64,000 nt of DNA, from assembly GCA_965199175.1 (NCBI GenBank), contig OZ240684.1:558001-622000 (forward strand), read 5' to 3'. The first letter of the stretch is position 1, and every line of letters begins with the position of its first letter. A program made the translations under genes and the position numbers. The DNA is from G963923945 sp965199175. Lineage in GTDB: Bacteria; Pseudomonadota; Alphaproteobacteria; G963923945. This document shows, in pieces, positions 1 to 9,295 of this stretch. Below the pieces are notes generated by a model. That model searched no databases, was not told where the DNA came from, and saw only the letters and a program-made list of their open reading frames with translations.

Positions 1-650
1 TGATGGGTGGCGGGCCATGTGATCATGAGCATCCTGGCCCGGTAACCGGACCGAGCGGTTGGTATGATAAAGTTGCCCCCAAATCGGTTGGTTGGTCGGA
101 AGATCATTGGAAAAAAGCTGGCTACCGGGCTGTTCCGCCGGCAACGGTACGTTATGCTTCCCATGTGGCTCAAGGCGTGGTTTTGATGCCTTGCTTTGTC
201 AATATCGGGGCTTATGTTGACCGGGGATCGATGATTGATACCTGGGCGACTGTGGGTTCTTGTGCTCAAATTGGCCGCGATTGCCATATTTCCGGTGGGG
301 CGGGCATTGGTGGCGTTTTGGAACCTTTGCAGGCGGCTCCGGTCATTATTGAGGATGATTGCTTCATTGGTGCGCGTTCGGAAATTGCCGAGGGAGTCAT
401 TGTTGAGACAGGCAGTGTCATTTCTATGGGGGTCTATATCGGTGCATCAACCAAGATCATTGACCGGGCCAGCGGTGAGATCAGCTATGGACGAGTCCCG
501 GCTTATTCGGTGGTTGTCCCGGGGACGTTGCCGGGCCGACCCCTTGCCGATGGTTCGCCGGGTCCGGGCTTGTATTGTGCGGTGATTGTCAAACAAGTCG
601 ATGAAAAAACCCGGAAAAAAACCTCAATCAATGATCTCTTGCGGGCATAG
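1..650 (+). CDS. dapD: Tetrahydrodipicolinate N-succinyltransferase (5' partial)
   Basis: Cytoplasmic enzyme of the lysine/meso-diaminopimelate pathway; it transfers succinyl from succinyl-CoA to tetrahydrodipicolinate. The window opens inside the gene. About 215 residues remain of the usual 275-285, so the N-terminal helical domain lies outside. The remaining part shows the left-handed beta-helix hexapeptide repeats (NIGAYVDRGSMIDTWATVG, then GGVLEPLQAAPVIIEDD) and the family tail ending in KTSINDLLRA. The ATG at base 3 is internal, not the start. dapE follows 89 bp downstream on the same strand, so the two succinylase-branch steps are probably co-transcribed. Confidence 0.96.
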   Translation, partial: MGGGPCDHEHPGPVTGPSGWYDKVAPKSVGWSEDHWKKAGYRAVPPATVRYASHVAQGVVLMPCFVNIGAYVDRGSMIDTWATVGSCAQIGRDCHISGGAGIGGVLEPLQAAPVIIEDDCFIGARSEIAEGVIVETGSVISMGVYIGASTKIIDRASGEISYGRVPAYSVVVPGTLPGRPLADGSPGPGLYCAVIVKQVDEKTRKKTSINDLLRA

Positions 651-739
651 TTCTCCAGCCGGGTCGCTGTTGGCTCTTTTGATGGCCTGTTTATTGGTCG
701 CTTGTTTTTCTTTACCGCATTGATACGGCCAGAGGACGG

Positions 740-1912
740 ATGGCGAAAAGCACTGCCACTGAATTGGCACAGTCATTGATTCGTTGCCCCAGCATAACCC
801 CGCAAGCAGCCGGGGCAATGGATGTTGTGCGCGCATCTCTGGAACCATGGGGGTTTTCCTGCCGGGATATGATATTCACCGAATCACGGGGGAGCTACGC
901 CGGGGAGCAAGTCCATAATTTTTATGCCCGTCGTGACGGGAAACCGGGAAAGCATCTGTGTTTTTCCGGTCATCTGGATGTTGTGCCGCCTGGTAATGAG
1001 GCTGATTGGCGGCATCCGCCCTTTGCTGCTGATATCGAAGACGGCATTCTTTATGGGCGTGGGGCCTGTGATATGAAAACGGCGGTTGCGTGCTTTATGG
1101 CTGCTGTTGGAGACTTTCTTGACCGTTATGGGGAGACATTTACCGGGACCATCAGCCTGCTTCTCACCACTGATGAGGAGGGCCGGGCCGTCAACGGTAC
1201 GGCCAGAGCACTGAGCAAACTGGCTGATTCCGGTGAGCGGTTTGATGGCTGTCTGGTTGGTGAACCGACCAATATCCATACCCTTGGCGATATGGTCAAA
1301 GTCGGACGGCGGGGCAGTCTGAATACCCGTCTGACCGTGCGTGGTGTTCAGGGTCATGTGGCCTATCCTGAACGGGCGCATAACCCGATTCCTGAATTGA
1401 TCAATTTTTTGAATGATCTGATGGTGGCTGTCCTTGACCATGGCAGTGAATATTTTGAACCATCACGCCTTCAGATTACCTCGGTTGATGTTGGTAATCA
1501 GGCCAGTAATGTGATCCCGGCCGAAGCGGTGGCGCATATCAATATCCGGTTCAATGATCAGCATAGCAGTGCCTCTTTACAAGAATGGCTGAAAAAACGC
1601 TGTGCGCAATCGCTGAAGAGTTACCAGCTGGATATCCTCACCAGCGGGGAATCGTTTCTTTCCTCTCCGGGCCATTTATGTGATTTATTGACCCAGGCAA
1701 TCGTCAGCATCACGGGTGAGACCCCCCAACGCGGGACTGCAGGGGGGACTTCCGATGCGCGCTTTATTCAGGCCTATTGCCCGGTTGTTGAATTCGGTCT
1801 GGTTGGTTCGAGTATGCATCAGGTTGATGAGCAGGTTTCACTCCGTGATATTGATTCTCTGACCGCTGTTTATGGCTGTTTTCTTGAGAATTTTTTCGAT
1901 CTTAAACCATGA
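740..1912 (+). CDS. dapE: Succinyl-diaminopimelate desuccinylase
   Basis: Zinc-dependent M20-family amidohydrolase that removes succinate from N-succinyl-LL-diaminopimelate, feeding lysine and peptidoglycan synthesis. At 390 residues it is full length. Metal ligands are visible: GHLDVVPPG with His78 and Asp80, GRGACDMK with Asp111, and TTDEEG with the catalytic Glu146 and the metal ligand Glu147. The C-terminal part carries GGTSDARF and the MHQVDE motif with the last metal His. It follows dapD. Its 3' end faces truA (stop at 1962) across 49 bp in which I see no clear intrinsic terminator. Confidence 0.97.
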   Translation: MAKSTATELAQSLIRCPSITPQAAGAMDVVRASLEPWGFSCRDMIFTESRGSYAGEQVHNFYARRDGKPGKHLCFSGHLDVVPPGNEADWRHPPFAADIEDGILYGRGACDMKTAVACFMAAVGDFLDRYGETFTGTISLLLTTDEEGRAVNGTARALSKLADSGERFDGCLVGEPTNIHTLGDMVKVGRRGSLNTRLTVRGVQGHVAYPERAHNPIPELINFLNDLMVAVLDHGSEYFEPSRLQITSVDVGNQASNVIPAEAVAHINIRFNDQHSSASLQEWLKKRCAQSLKSYQLDILTSGESFLSSPGHLCDLLTQAIVSITGETPQRGTAGGTSDARFIQAYCPVVEFGLVGSSMHQVDEQVSLRDIDSLTAVYGCFLENFFDLKP

Positions 1913-1961
1913 GCCGGGGATTGCAGGTGACGGATAACATCCGGGCCAGGGAACGGACTGA

Positions 1962-2699
1962 TTAGTAAACAACCTCAAGAAAATAGAGTCCCTGGGGTGG
2001 TGCGGTTGGTCCGGCTGCTGACCGGTCACGGGCCGCCAGGGCTTTTCCGATATCCGCAATCTGCCATTTTCCTTCCCCGACTTGTCTGAGGGTTCCGGCG
2101 ATGATACGGACCTGATGATGCATAAAAGAACGGGCACGTACCTCGATATGGATGATGTCACCCTTGCCGGTGACTTCCAGATGATCCAGAGTTTTGAGAG
2201 GGGAACGAGCGGTACAATGAGCGGATCGGAAGGATGTAAAATCATGGGAGCCAATAAGCAAATCCGCCCCTGCCTGCATGGCCTGAATATCCAGAGGTGA
2301 TGCAACCTGCCAGGCCCGCCCGGCCTCAACAGTCAGGGGGGCACGCCGATTGATGATGCGATAACGATATGCGCGCTGACGCGCAGAAAAGCGTGCATCA
2401 AAATCGTCATCGGTCATCTCAGCATGCAATACCGCCACCTGATGATTGCCGAGATGATGGTTGATGGCGTTACAGATCGTGGTTTCCCGGGTGGCTGTTG
2501 GTAAGTCAATATGGGCCACCTGGCCCAGGGCATGGACACCGGCATCGGTTCGCCCGGCGGCAAAAAACGCGACCGGGGCACCGCAAAATTTCTGTGCTGC
2601 GGTCTCTAAGACTTCCTGGACCGACACCCCGTTATCCTGGCGCTGCCAGCCAACAAAGGGACTCCCATCATATTCAATGACCAGTTTATAACGCGGCAC
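1962..2699 (-). CDS. truA: tRNA pseudouridine(38-40) synthase
   Basis: Converts U38-U40 in the anticodon arm of many tRNAs to pseudouridine. It is 245 residues, the family's normal size. The N-terminus MPRYKLVIEYDGSPFVGWQ and the active-site segment AAGRTDAGVHA, which holds the catalytic Asp, are diagnostic; a later HQVRIIAGTL segment is also typical. It is the last gene of a def-fmt-truA run, beginning 21 bp after the fmt stop, and converges with dapE. Confidence 0.97.
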   Translation of the reverse strand: MPRYKLVIEYDGSPFVGWQRQDNGVSVQEVLETAAQKFCGAPVAFFAAGRTDAGVHALGQVAHIDLPTATRETTICNAINHHLGNHQVAVLHAEMTDDDFDARFSARQRAYRYRIINRRAPLTVEAGRAWQVASPLDIQAMQAGADLLIGSHDFTSFRSAHCTARSPLKTLDHLEVTGKGDIIHIEVRARSFMHHQVRIIAGTLRQVGEGKWQIADIGKALAARDRSAAGPTAPPQGLYFLEVVY

Positions 2700-2720
2700 G
2701 CAGCGTATCCAATATGTTGT

Positions 2721-3653
2721 CTATCCAAGACGTGTCCCGACCGGTAGTGACCAGCCGCGCAAGAGTTCATCGGTATCAAGGGGGCGTTTACCCGGGCGTT
2801 GAGCGCGCCGGATCCTGAGGCATCCTTCTCCACAGGCAATACCCAGATGCTGATCAAGAATGGTCCCCGCCAATGCATCACTGGTCTGAGAGAGAACTTC
2901 AGCTTCCAGAATTCTGATTGTCTCAGATCCTCTGGTTGAGGGAACATCACACCATGCTCCTGGTCGGGGAGAGAAAGCCCGGATGCGTCTTTCCAGAGCA
3001 TTTGCTGGTTGCGACCAATCCAGATGACCTTCGGCTTTGTCTAATTTATGCGCATAGGTGACTCCGCAATCAGGTTGTGGTCGCGCTGGGAAATGGCCGG
3101 CTTTCAGTCCGGCAACCACGTTGCTGATCATCTGGCCCCCCAATATGGCCAGATGCTCCTTCAGGCTGGCGGCTGTTTCAGAATTGCTCAAAGGAACCGG
3201 TTCAGCCAACCGGACGGGGCCGGTATCAAGGCCGGATTCCATTTGCATGATGGTGATGCCGGTTGTGTGATCACCGGCCAGAATGGCCCGTTCAACCGGG
3301 GCTGCACCACGCCATCGCGGCAACAAGGATGCGTGAATATTCAAACAGCCAAAGGTTGGAATACTGAGCAGGGCAGGCGGTAAAATCAAACCATAGGCGG
3401 CAACCACAGCCACCTCAGGATTGAGGGAACGTAAACGATCCTGAACCGATGATTCTCTCAGATTGGCCGGTGTCCGGACCGGGATGCCGTGCTGATCGGC
3501 AAAATCCTGAACGGCTGAAGAACGGAGCTTCTTACCCCGTCCGGCCGGTCGGGGTGGCTGGGTATAAACAGTGACAATCTCGTGACCATCAGCCAATAAG
3601 GTGGCCAGGCCCGGGATGGCAAAATCAGGGGTTCCAAAATAAGCAATACGCAT
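2721..3653 (-). CDS. fmt: Methionyl-tRNA formyltransferase
   Basis: Formylates initiator Met-tRNA with 10-formyl-tetrahydrofolate before translation initiation. 310 residues. The N-terminal Rossmann-like domain starts MRIAYFGTPDFAIPGL. The catalytic region has LNIHASLLPRWRGAAP, with the Asn-His pair, and MESGLDTGP with the catalytic Asp. A C-terminal OB-fold region follows. It lies between def and truA. Formylation here and deformylation by the neighbouring def product are the two ends of one process. Confidence 0.97.
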   Translation of the reverse strand: MRIAYFGTPDFAIPGLATLLADGHEIVTVYTQPPRPAGRGKKLRSSAVQDFADQHGIPVRTPANLRESSVQDRLRSLNPEVAVVAAYGLILPPALLSIPTFGCLNIHASLLPRWRGAAPVERAILAGDHTTGITIMQMESGLDTGPVRLAEPVPLSNSETAASLKEHLAILGGQMISNVVAGLKAGHFPARPQPDCGVTYAHKLDKAEGHLDWSQPANALERRIRAFSPRPGAWCDVPSTRGSETIRILEAEVLSQTSDALAGTILDQHLGIACGEGCLRIRRAQRPGKRPLDTDELLRGWSLPVGTRLG

Positions 3654-3680
3654 AAGCTGTCGGTATTGTGATCTCTGTCA

Positions 3681-3708
3681 TCAGGTAAAAAGCATCAGGT
3701 AAAAAGCA
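3681..3708. repeat. 14-bp tandem duplication between def and fmt
   Basis: Two perfect copies of the unit tcaggtaaaaagca, followed by looser A-rich copies containing caaaaagcatca, fill much of the 129-bp gap between def and fmt. The spacer may separate transcription of the two genes. It is one of many spacer-specific short tandem arrays in this window. Confidence 0.85.
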
Positions 3709-3782
3709 TCAAATGAGCCAAAAAATCAGACAAAAAGCATCATCAAAAACGACCAGAGAAAAGACCCTGACCGTCTGGCTGG

Positions 3783-4319
3783 TTACTCTTTGGTTTGTTG
3801 ACGTAATGCGGCTGATTTTTTCAGCTTGTGCATTTTACGCAAAGCAATATTACGCTTAAGCGATGAGAGATGATCAATAAATAAGATCCCGTTTAAGTGA
3901 TCAATTTCATGTTGCAGACAAACCGCCAGATAGTCGCTGGCTTCGGTTTCCCGGTGCTGGCCGGTCTGGTCCTGATAGGCAACCCGGACCCTTGCTGGTC
4001 GTTCAATATCAGCATAGTAATCGGGGATTGATAAGCATCCTTCCTCGTGAATGGCCTGCTCATCAGATGACCAGATAATCTCAGGATTGGCCATTTTCAA
4101 AATGGCATCCGGCTGTTCCCCCTGATGCAGATCAATCACCACCACCCGGCGGGTGATGCCGATTTGTGGTGCTGCCAGACCAATGCCATTATCGGCCTGA
4201 CGCATGCTGTCGAGAAGATCATCCATCAGGTGGCGCACCGCATCATCAACCCGGTCAACCGGGGTGCAATCGGTCTTGAGAGCAGGATGAGGAGCAATTA
4301 AGAGAGGATGTATCGTCAT
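3783..4319 (-). CDS. def: Peptide deformylase
   Basis: Metalloenzyme (usually Fe2+) that removes the N-formyl group from nascent proteins. 178 residues. All three signature motifs are intact: motif 1 GIGLAAPQIG near residues 45-54, motif 2 EEGCLSIP with the metal Cys, and motif 3 QHEIDHLNG with two metal His and the catalytic Glu. It starts the def-fmt-truA run; a spacer of about 130 bp with short repeats separates it from fmt. Confidence 0.97.
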   Translation of the reverse strand: MTIHPLLIAPHPALKTDCTPVDRVDDAVRHLMDDLLDSMRQADNGIGLAAPQIGITRRVVVIDLHQGEQPDAILKMANPEIIWSSDEQAIHEEGCLSIPDYYADIERPARVRVAYQDQTGQHRETEASDYLAVCLQHEIDHLNGILFIDHLSSLKRNIALRKMHKLKKSAALRQQTKE

Positions 4320-4542
4320 GAGACCCGGTCAGGCGCATCGCATGATCAGCAGAAACAGATTGAGATGATGAAGAGGTTGTCTTGTTGCAGCTTCAGTCAT
4401 CTCCGTCCCTGTTTCTATACGCTATTGTTTCGATAGGCGATCAGCAAAGAGTTTACTTTTTTCTCAGGCAAGGATGCGGGAAGCTGAAAACTATGACCAT
4501 CACTATCTTCTTGTGCTTTCGTATTTGCAAGCATAATCCATG

Positions 4543-5313
4543 TTAAACGGCTTGCGGTTGACAGAGCCATTGGCATCGGTGATTGAACATGGATAGAGGC
4601 CGGTACCCAAAGGCATTCTGATGGGAATAGGGATCCGGATAGAGAGGGTCAAAAACCAGAATGTCGCCCTGGCCATACACACATAATACAGCATGGAGGT
4701 GCCGATCCGGAGTGGGGCGGCGGCTGGATGGTAATGCCAGGGTCAAAATGCGCAGGCGTTCAGGATGAAAGCCAAGATGCAAAAATGCCAGATAACGCAT
4801 AAAGGCATGATCTTCGCTATCCCCCCCGTGTTCCAGGAACCATCGGGGCGACTGTCGGGGCTGTGACAGGGTTCGTTTTACGGGTTCTGGACGATAGGGC
4901 GCATGGTTCAGCCAGTGATGGATGTTTTGGGCTTGTCTGGCCAGATTACCCCCCCTCAGCTGTGCGGATTGAGGTAAAGCCTGTTCGATTACGTTCAGAT
5001 AGTCCAGCTTAAAAAAACCAGCCGGTGGTTGGCCGTTTTCCTGATCATGATAGCCAAAAGGCAGCGGGTATGTATCGGGTGTTTGAGAGAGCACATCGTT
5101 TCTGACGGTCTGATTGGTGGCATTGGCTGTGCGTTTCTGGTATGGCGACCCTGATAGTGCAGACAGACCAGCAATCAGGGGGGCGACCATTGCCGGAGCT
5201 ATGATCCCATAGCCGATCATCCTCCGGAGAATATCCCGGCGCGAAGGCGCAACAAGGCGATGATCCGGGCCGACAGGCCGGGTTTTGATCCAATGATTGT
5301 GGTGGGCTATCAT
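4543..5313 (-). CDS. LapG-like transglutaminase-fold protein with Cys-to-Ser change, Tat-type signal
   Basis: 256 residues. The C-terminal half resembles the bacterial transglutaminase-like cysteine peptidase family (BTLCP, LapG-type). The usual GDCED nucleophile motif reads GGDSED, with Ser166 (codon AGC at 4816-4818) in place of Cys; the acidic residues flanking it, which bind Ca2+ in LapG, are kept. The expected His follows in HLHAVL (His207) and the Asp in LVFDPLYP (Asp222). The N-terminus has SRRDILRRMIGYG before a hydrophobic stretch, a plausible Tat signal, so the protein is probably periplasmic. LapG itself cleaves a surface adhesin; no adhesin or LapD-like partner is nearby. The protein may be an inactive homologue or a Ser-dependent variant. 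Family call fairly good, activity unknown. Confidence 0.72.
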   Translation of the reverse strand: MIAHHNHWIKTRPVGPDHRLVAPSRRDILRRMIGYGIIAPAMVAPLIAGLSALSGSPYQKRTANATNQTVRNDVLSQTPDTYPLPFGYHDQENGQPPAGFFKLDYLNVIEQALPQSAQLRGGNLARQAQNIHHWLNHAPYRPEPVKRTLSQPRQSPRWFLEHGGDSEDHAFMRYLAFLHLGFHPERLRILTLALPSSRRPTPDRHLHAVLCVYGQGDILVFDPLYPDPYSHQNAFGYRPLSMFNHRCQWLCQPQAV

Positions 5314-5481
5314 GTTTTACCCATGATCAGTGCATCCATACTCCCGCAGAGCATTGTTGCATTATAGTGATTTTTATCATTCATCATACAATCCGTGATA
5401 TCTATCATATAATCGGCAGACGTATGTTATTGGCAGACGTAATTATTAACAGAAGAATCATTTGAGGAATCACATAAAGCA

Positions 5482-6630
5482 ATGTCTCCCGATGTGATCT
5501 GGGTTGTTATCATCATCGCCGCTATAGCATGTGCAGCATTGGTTTTTGCTATGGGGGTCTGGCGAGGCCGTCAGGTCAATCTGCATGATGTCCGCAACGG
5601 CCTGGATAGTCTTTCCCGGTCTCAGGAATCACTTCACCAGCAGTTGAGTGAACAGCTCCGGAGCCAGGAAAAGGAATTGGGGCGTACACTCTATGAGCGT
5701 CTGGATGCTGTGACCGCGCGGGTTGGCGAAAGTCTTTCTAAAAATGCCGAAAAAAATGAGAGCCAGCTCAGTTCCCTGTGCGAGCGTCTGGCGGTTATTG
5801 ATGCTGCCCAGAGCACGATCACCAATCTGTCAAAACAAGTGGTCGATCTACAGGATATTCTGTCCAATAAACAAGCACGGGGTCGGTTTGGGGAAGAACG
5901 TCTGGAAGATATCATCCGTGATCAACTCCCCCTTGATTATCATGATTTTCAGGCGGTGCTGAGCAACGGCAAGCGGCCTGATTGTCTGCTTAAAATACCG
6001 CCACCCACCGGACCGGTGGTGATTGATGCCAAATTCCCTCTTGAGGCCTATCGGGGCCTGATTTCTCCCCATGTTGATCCTGTGGCGTACAAGGATCACT
6101 GCAAGGCATTTACCGCTAATATTAAAAGGCATATCAACGCGATTGCTGAAAAATATATTATTTCCGGGGAAACGGCTGAGTTTGCTCTTATGTTTGTGCC
6201 AAGCGAAGCAATTTATTCTGAAATTCATGCCCATCACCCGATCCTGGCCGAAGAAGCCCGCAAAAAAAGAGTCCTCATCGTTTCACCAACCACATTCTGG
6301 GCGGTTATCGGGACCATGCGGGCGATTATCCGGGACCAGCGGATGCGTGAACAAGCCGGACGAATCCAAAAAGAGGTCAGCATATTGCTGGATGATGTCA
6401 GACGTATCGATGAACGTATCGGGAGGTTGCGCAAGCATTTTAACCAAGCCGATACTGTTATTGATGAGATTGAAACATCACGGAAAAAAATTGATCATCG
6501 TGGCCAGAAGATCGTTAGTCTGGATGTGGAATCACCGGCCAGCTTATCGGTTGGTGATGTGGTTGATTTTCAGCATGAGGGTCCTCATGAGGAGGATTCT
6601 CAGACAGATATGATCTCTGCCGGGCGGTAG
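5482..6630 (+). CDS. rmuC: DNA recombination protein RmuC
   Basis: RmuC-family protein, implicated in limiting recombination between inverted repeats, with a PD-(D/E)XK-like nuclease core. 382 residues. An N-terminal membrane helix (residues 5-27, VIWVVIIIAAIACAALVFAM) is followed by a long coiled coil to about residue 130. The conserved core is GRFGEERLEDIIRDQL, then RPDCLLKIPP and VVIDAKFPLEAY with the Asp-Ala-Lys motif, then FVPSEAIYSEI and SPTTFWAVIGT. The last 50 residues are acidic and poorly conserved. It is monocistronic, divergent from the LapG-like gene. Confidence 0.93.
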   Translation: MSPDVIWVVIIIAAIACAALVFAMGVWRGRQVNLHDVRNGLDSLSRSQESLHQQLSEQLRSQEKELGRTLYERLDAVTARVGESLSKNAEKNESQLSSLCERLAVIDAAQSTITNLSKQVVDLQDILSNKQARGRFGEERLEDIIRDQLPLDYHDFQAVLSNGKRPDCLLKIPPPTGPVVIDAKFPLEAYRGLISPHVDPVAYKDHCKAFTANIKRHINAIAEKYIISGETAEFALMFVPSEAIYSEIHAHHPILAEEARKKRVLIVSPTTFWAVIGTMRAIIRDQRMREQAGRIQKEVSILLDDVRRIDERIGRLRKHFNQADTVIDEIETSRKKIDHRGQKIVSLDVESPASLSVGDVVDFQHEGPHEEDSQTDMISAGR

Positions 6631-6795
6631 GTCTCAGATTATCCGGGTTTTCAATGATACCGGATCTTAAATGGGTACAAGGTTTGAACCCGGATTTGTC
6701 ACTTAAGCCCGGAACTGAGAGGTTGGAGCCTGTTTGGGACGTCGATCCAACCAGTTCGCTGAGGAATGAGGCGAGACGGAGCCGCAACATTCGCC

Positions 6796-6912
6796 TTACT
6801 CGTTGATATTCCACAAGAGCCATTCGCCCTTGGCCAGCCAAGATACGCCGAAGGAAACCACGGCGATGGCTACCAGCCAGAATACGGGATAAAGACCACT
6901 TCGCAACGACGC
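6796..6912 (-). pseudogene. Possible remnant of a small membrane protein
   Basis: The 353-bp stretch between rmuC and the PhoD-like pseudogene has no intact gene. On the minus strand a short open segment ends at 6796 and encodes LRSGLYPVFWLVAIAVV followed by SFGVSWLAKGEWLLWNINE, which reads like a real C-terminal membrane segment. An in-frame TGA lies just upstream. A second frame there spells IGPWQPTDFR, as expected of a gene broken by frameshift. No family could be assigned. Confidence 0.3.
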
Positions 6913-6983
6913 CTGAAATCAGTTGGCTGCCACGGACCAATCTGTGGCGGTGTTTACCCTCGGATTGATTTATCGAAAATTAT

Positions 6984-8373
6984 TTACCATGGCGCAAGAT
7001 TTAGAACTGTATCAAGAACCTCCTCATTGCCCTTGTCGTCATGTTCTTTGATGATATTTCCGTCCTTATCATAGACGCGAACGCGCAACTGGCTTTGGCT
7101 TCGATGACATATGGATATTCGGCAGAAGTTGTTTTCTTGCGTAAAGTTACGCGCGATGTAGTCCATCTTGATCTCGTCGCCGTTCGGGCCCTTGAACGTG
7201 AAGGTATCCTGCTGATCCGTGGCCTTTGAGTCATGCACAAAGTCCGATGGTTCACCATCTGCGAATGGAAATGGCCAATAGAAGGCTGATGACGTAACCG
7301 AGAATGCCCTCAAACCAGTCACGACTTCCGAACCACTAAATGTTATTTCGGCAACATTCGAACAGTGAATGTCACCGCAAAGAAAAACGACGTTTTGAAT
7401 TTTATGATCAACGATCCAGTAGAGAATGGCCTCGCGGGTTTGGGGGAAACCTGGCCAGGAGTCGCTTTTTTCCTTTGCACGATCACTCTTAGTAGTGCGG
7501 GCTGACATCCGGTTAGGCACAAACACACTTGACGTCACAATGAACTTCGGAACATCGCCTCGCGTTTCCTGCTGCTCTTTAAGCCAATTGAGCAATCTCA
7601 TCAATTGGCCGGGTCGGTTGCCGGACAATGTGGGCCTGCCCAGCATGTGATTATCGGAGAGATCGCCCTTATCGCCTTCAAGATACCGCTGGGTGCGTGT
7701 GTCGATGACAAAGAAGGGATAGTGACCGTAGTCAAAACAATAGTAGAGGCGCTTTCCGAAAGTACGTGGCCCATGGCTCCATTGGTAGCTTAGGTAAGCG
7801 TCTATCGCTAATGTGAACAGTTGATGCTTTTGGCGCAAAGATTCGATCAGAGTCACGTGTCTTCCAAAACAGACCCGGATAACGGCAGGAGCCGAGTAGA
7901 AAATCCAACTGCGACCAGTCGGAGTCAGCAGAAGGAAATGTTCGAAAGTTCGCTTCGGACTTTTCTGGCGGAAGATTGAGAAGATCATCCAGCCATGCTT
8001 CTGGTCCAGGTAATCGAGTCTGGAGATATTGCCATTCTACCCCTTCATCGTCGTCAATCGGATCATCCAACAGCAATGTGCCAACCCGAACGACATAGCG
8101 GCTATCGGGGACTAATGTGTCTGTGCCCTGGTCGCTCCCAAGGTTGATGGTGCCGCTACGGTCAAACTCACGTTTTAAGCGGAAGTAGTAGCAAGGCTTC
8201 GGGTACAACTCCTCACCATCCTTCGAAATGACAGCGATCACGCCAATCGTTCGTATCCCGGAATCAAGCCCAATGCTCGTATCTGTTTGAGAATCAGCAC
8301 GAACCCAGATGCGTGCACTGATATCTGTTGTGTGGCCAACAATCGGTCCAACCTTGGCTGCGCGTAAGCTCAT
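6984..8373 (-). pseudogene. PhoD-like alkaline phosphatase/phosphodiesterase, internally deleted and frameshifted
   Basis: Two frames together make a broken PhoD-family metallophosphoesterase. The 5' part (8373 to about 7820; SD GGAGG just before an ATG at 8373) covers the N-terminal beta domain and the start of the catalytic domain (DFLLGSCRYPGLFWKTRDSD, RIFAP). The 3' part, in another frame (about 7830 to 6984), resumes at LAIDAYLSYQWSHGPR and keeps VIDTRTQRYLEG and FLCGDIHCSNVAEI. Between them the block that should carry the GDQIYAD-type and DDHE-type metal ligands, roughly 100 or more residues, is absent. The junction lies near 7820-7845. With both the frame and the metal site lost, activity is not expected. 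Confidence 0.85.
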
Positions 8374-8385
8374 TACTTCCTCCAA

Positions 8386-8656
8386 TATGTCTTATTCAAC
8401 TTTTGATTCACCCTTCGAATATGCCATATACGCCGCTCCGAAAAGGTTTCAACATGCTAACTATATATGGGAAATTATCGACCCGGTTGCATCAAATATC
8501 GGGATCATTGGGGGAATAGGGATTTTCAATGTCACCAGATCCCACCAGTCACAGAGGTAAGATCATGGTTTTTCCGGGGAACAACGCGGCAGTTCTGGCA
8601 GTGTTTTCTGGACCCGCTTTCTGGATGTATTTTCTGGCAGTGTTTTCTGGCCGTAC
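8386..8656. other. Gene-free spacer with duplicated segment
   Basis: No convincing gene lies between the PhoD-like pseudogene and recR. Near 8590-8655 the phrase ttctggcagtgttttctgg occurs twice about 40 bp apart, with further ttttctgg copies. Short open frames on the plus strand show no recognisable product or ribosome binding site. Confidence 0.6.
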
Positions 8657-9250
8657 TCAAAGACGGCGGCGGGCCTTAAGAGCAGCCGTCAGGGTTCCGG
8701 CATCAAGATAATCCAGCTCGCCACCCACCGGCAGACCCTGAGCCAGACGCGATACAGTGATATCAGCCTCACTCAGATGATCGGCAATATAATGAGCCGT
8801 GGTCTGACCATCCACAGTCGCATTGGTCGCCAGGACCACTTCCTGGATATCGGCTGACCGTACACGGGCAATCAGCTGTGGAATATATAAATCTTCCGGT
8901 CCGATTCCATCAATCGCTGAGAGAACCCCGCCCAGAACATGATAGCGTCCTTTGAAGATTCCAGCCCGTTCCAGGGCCCATAGATCCGCAACATCCTCGA
9001 CCACGCATAAAAGGGCTTCTTCCCTTTGCGGATCCGCACAAATGGCACAAGGATCAACGGTATCAAGGTTATGGCAATGTTGACAAAAGGAGAGCTTCTC
9101 TGAAACTTCCCTCAGGGTTTGGGTGAATTGTGGCATCAGGGATTCACGATGCCGGATCAAATGAAGAACCGCCCGGCGCGCCGAACGTGGCCCCAACCCC
9201 GGAAGAGCAGCAAAAAGAGCAATCAGATGCTCAAGTGAGTCAGTTGTCAC
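8657..9250 (-). CDS. recR: Recombination mediator RecR
   Basis: Ring-forming protein that works with RecO (and RecF) to load RecA at gaps. 197 residues, full length. An N-terminal helix-hairpin-helix region (LPGLGPRSARRAVLHLI) is followed by a four-cysteine zinc site (CQHCHNLDTVDPCAICADP), then a Toprim domain (LLCVVEDVADLWALERAG; GPEDLYIPQL; ATNATVDGQTTAHYI) and the typical C-terminal GLPVGGELDYLDAGTL. It is the last gene of the conserved dnaX-ybaB-recR run. Confidence 0.97.
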   Translation of the reverse strand: MTTDSLEHLIALFAALPGLGPRSARRAVLHLIRHRESLMPQFTQTLREVSEKLSFCQHCHNLDTVDPCAICADPQREEALLCVVEDVADLWALERAGIFKGRYHVLGGVLSAIDGIGPEDLYIPQLIARVRSADIQEVVLATNATVDGQTTAHYIADHLSEADITVSRLAQGLPVGGELDYLDAGTLTAALKARRRL

Positions 9251-9295
9251 TGAATCCCAACCATCGTCACGGCATAATCCTTAAAACATCAATTC

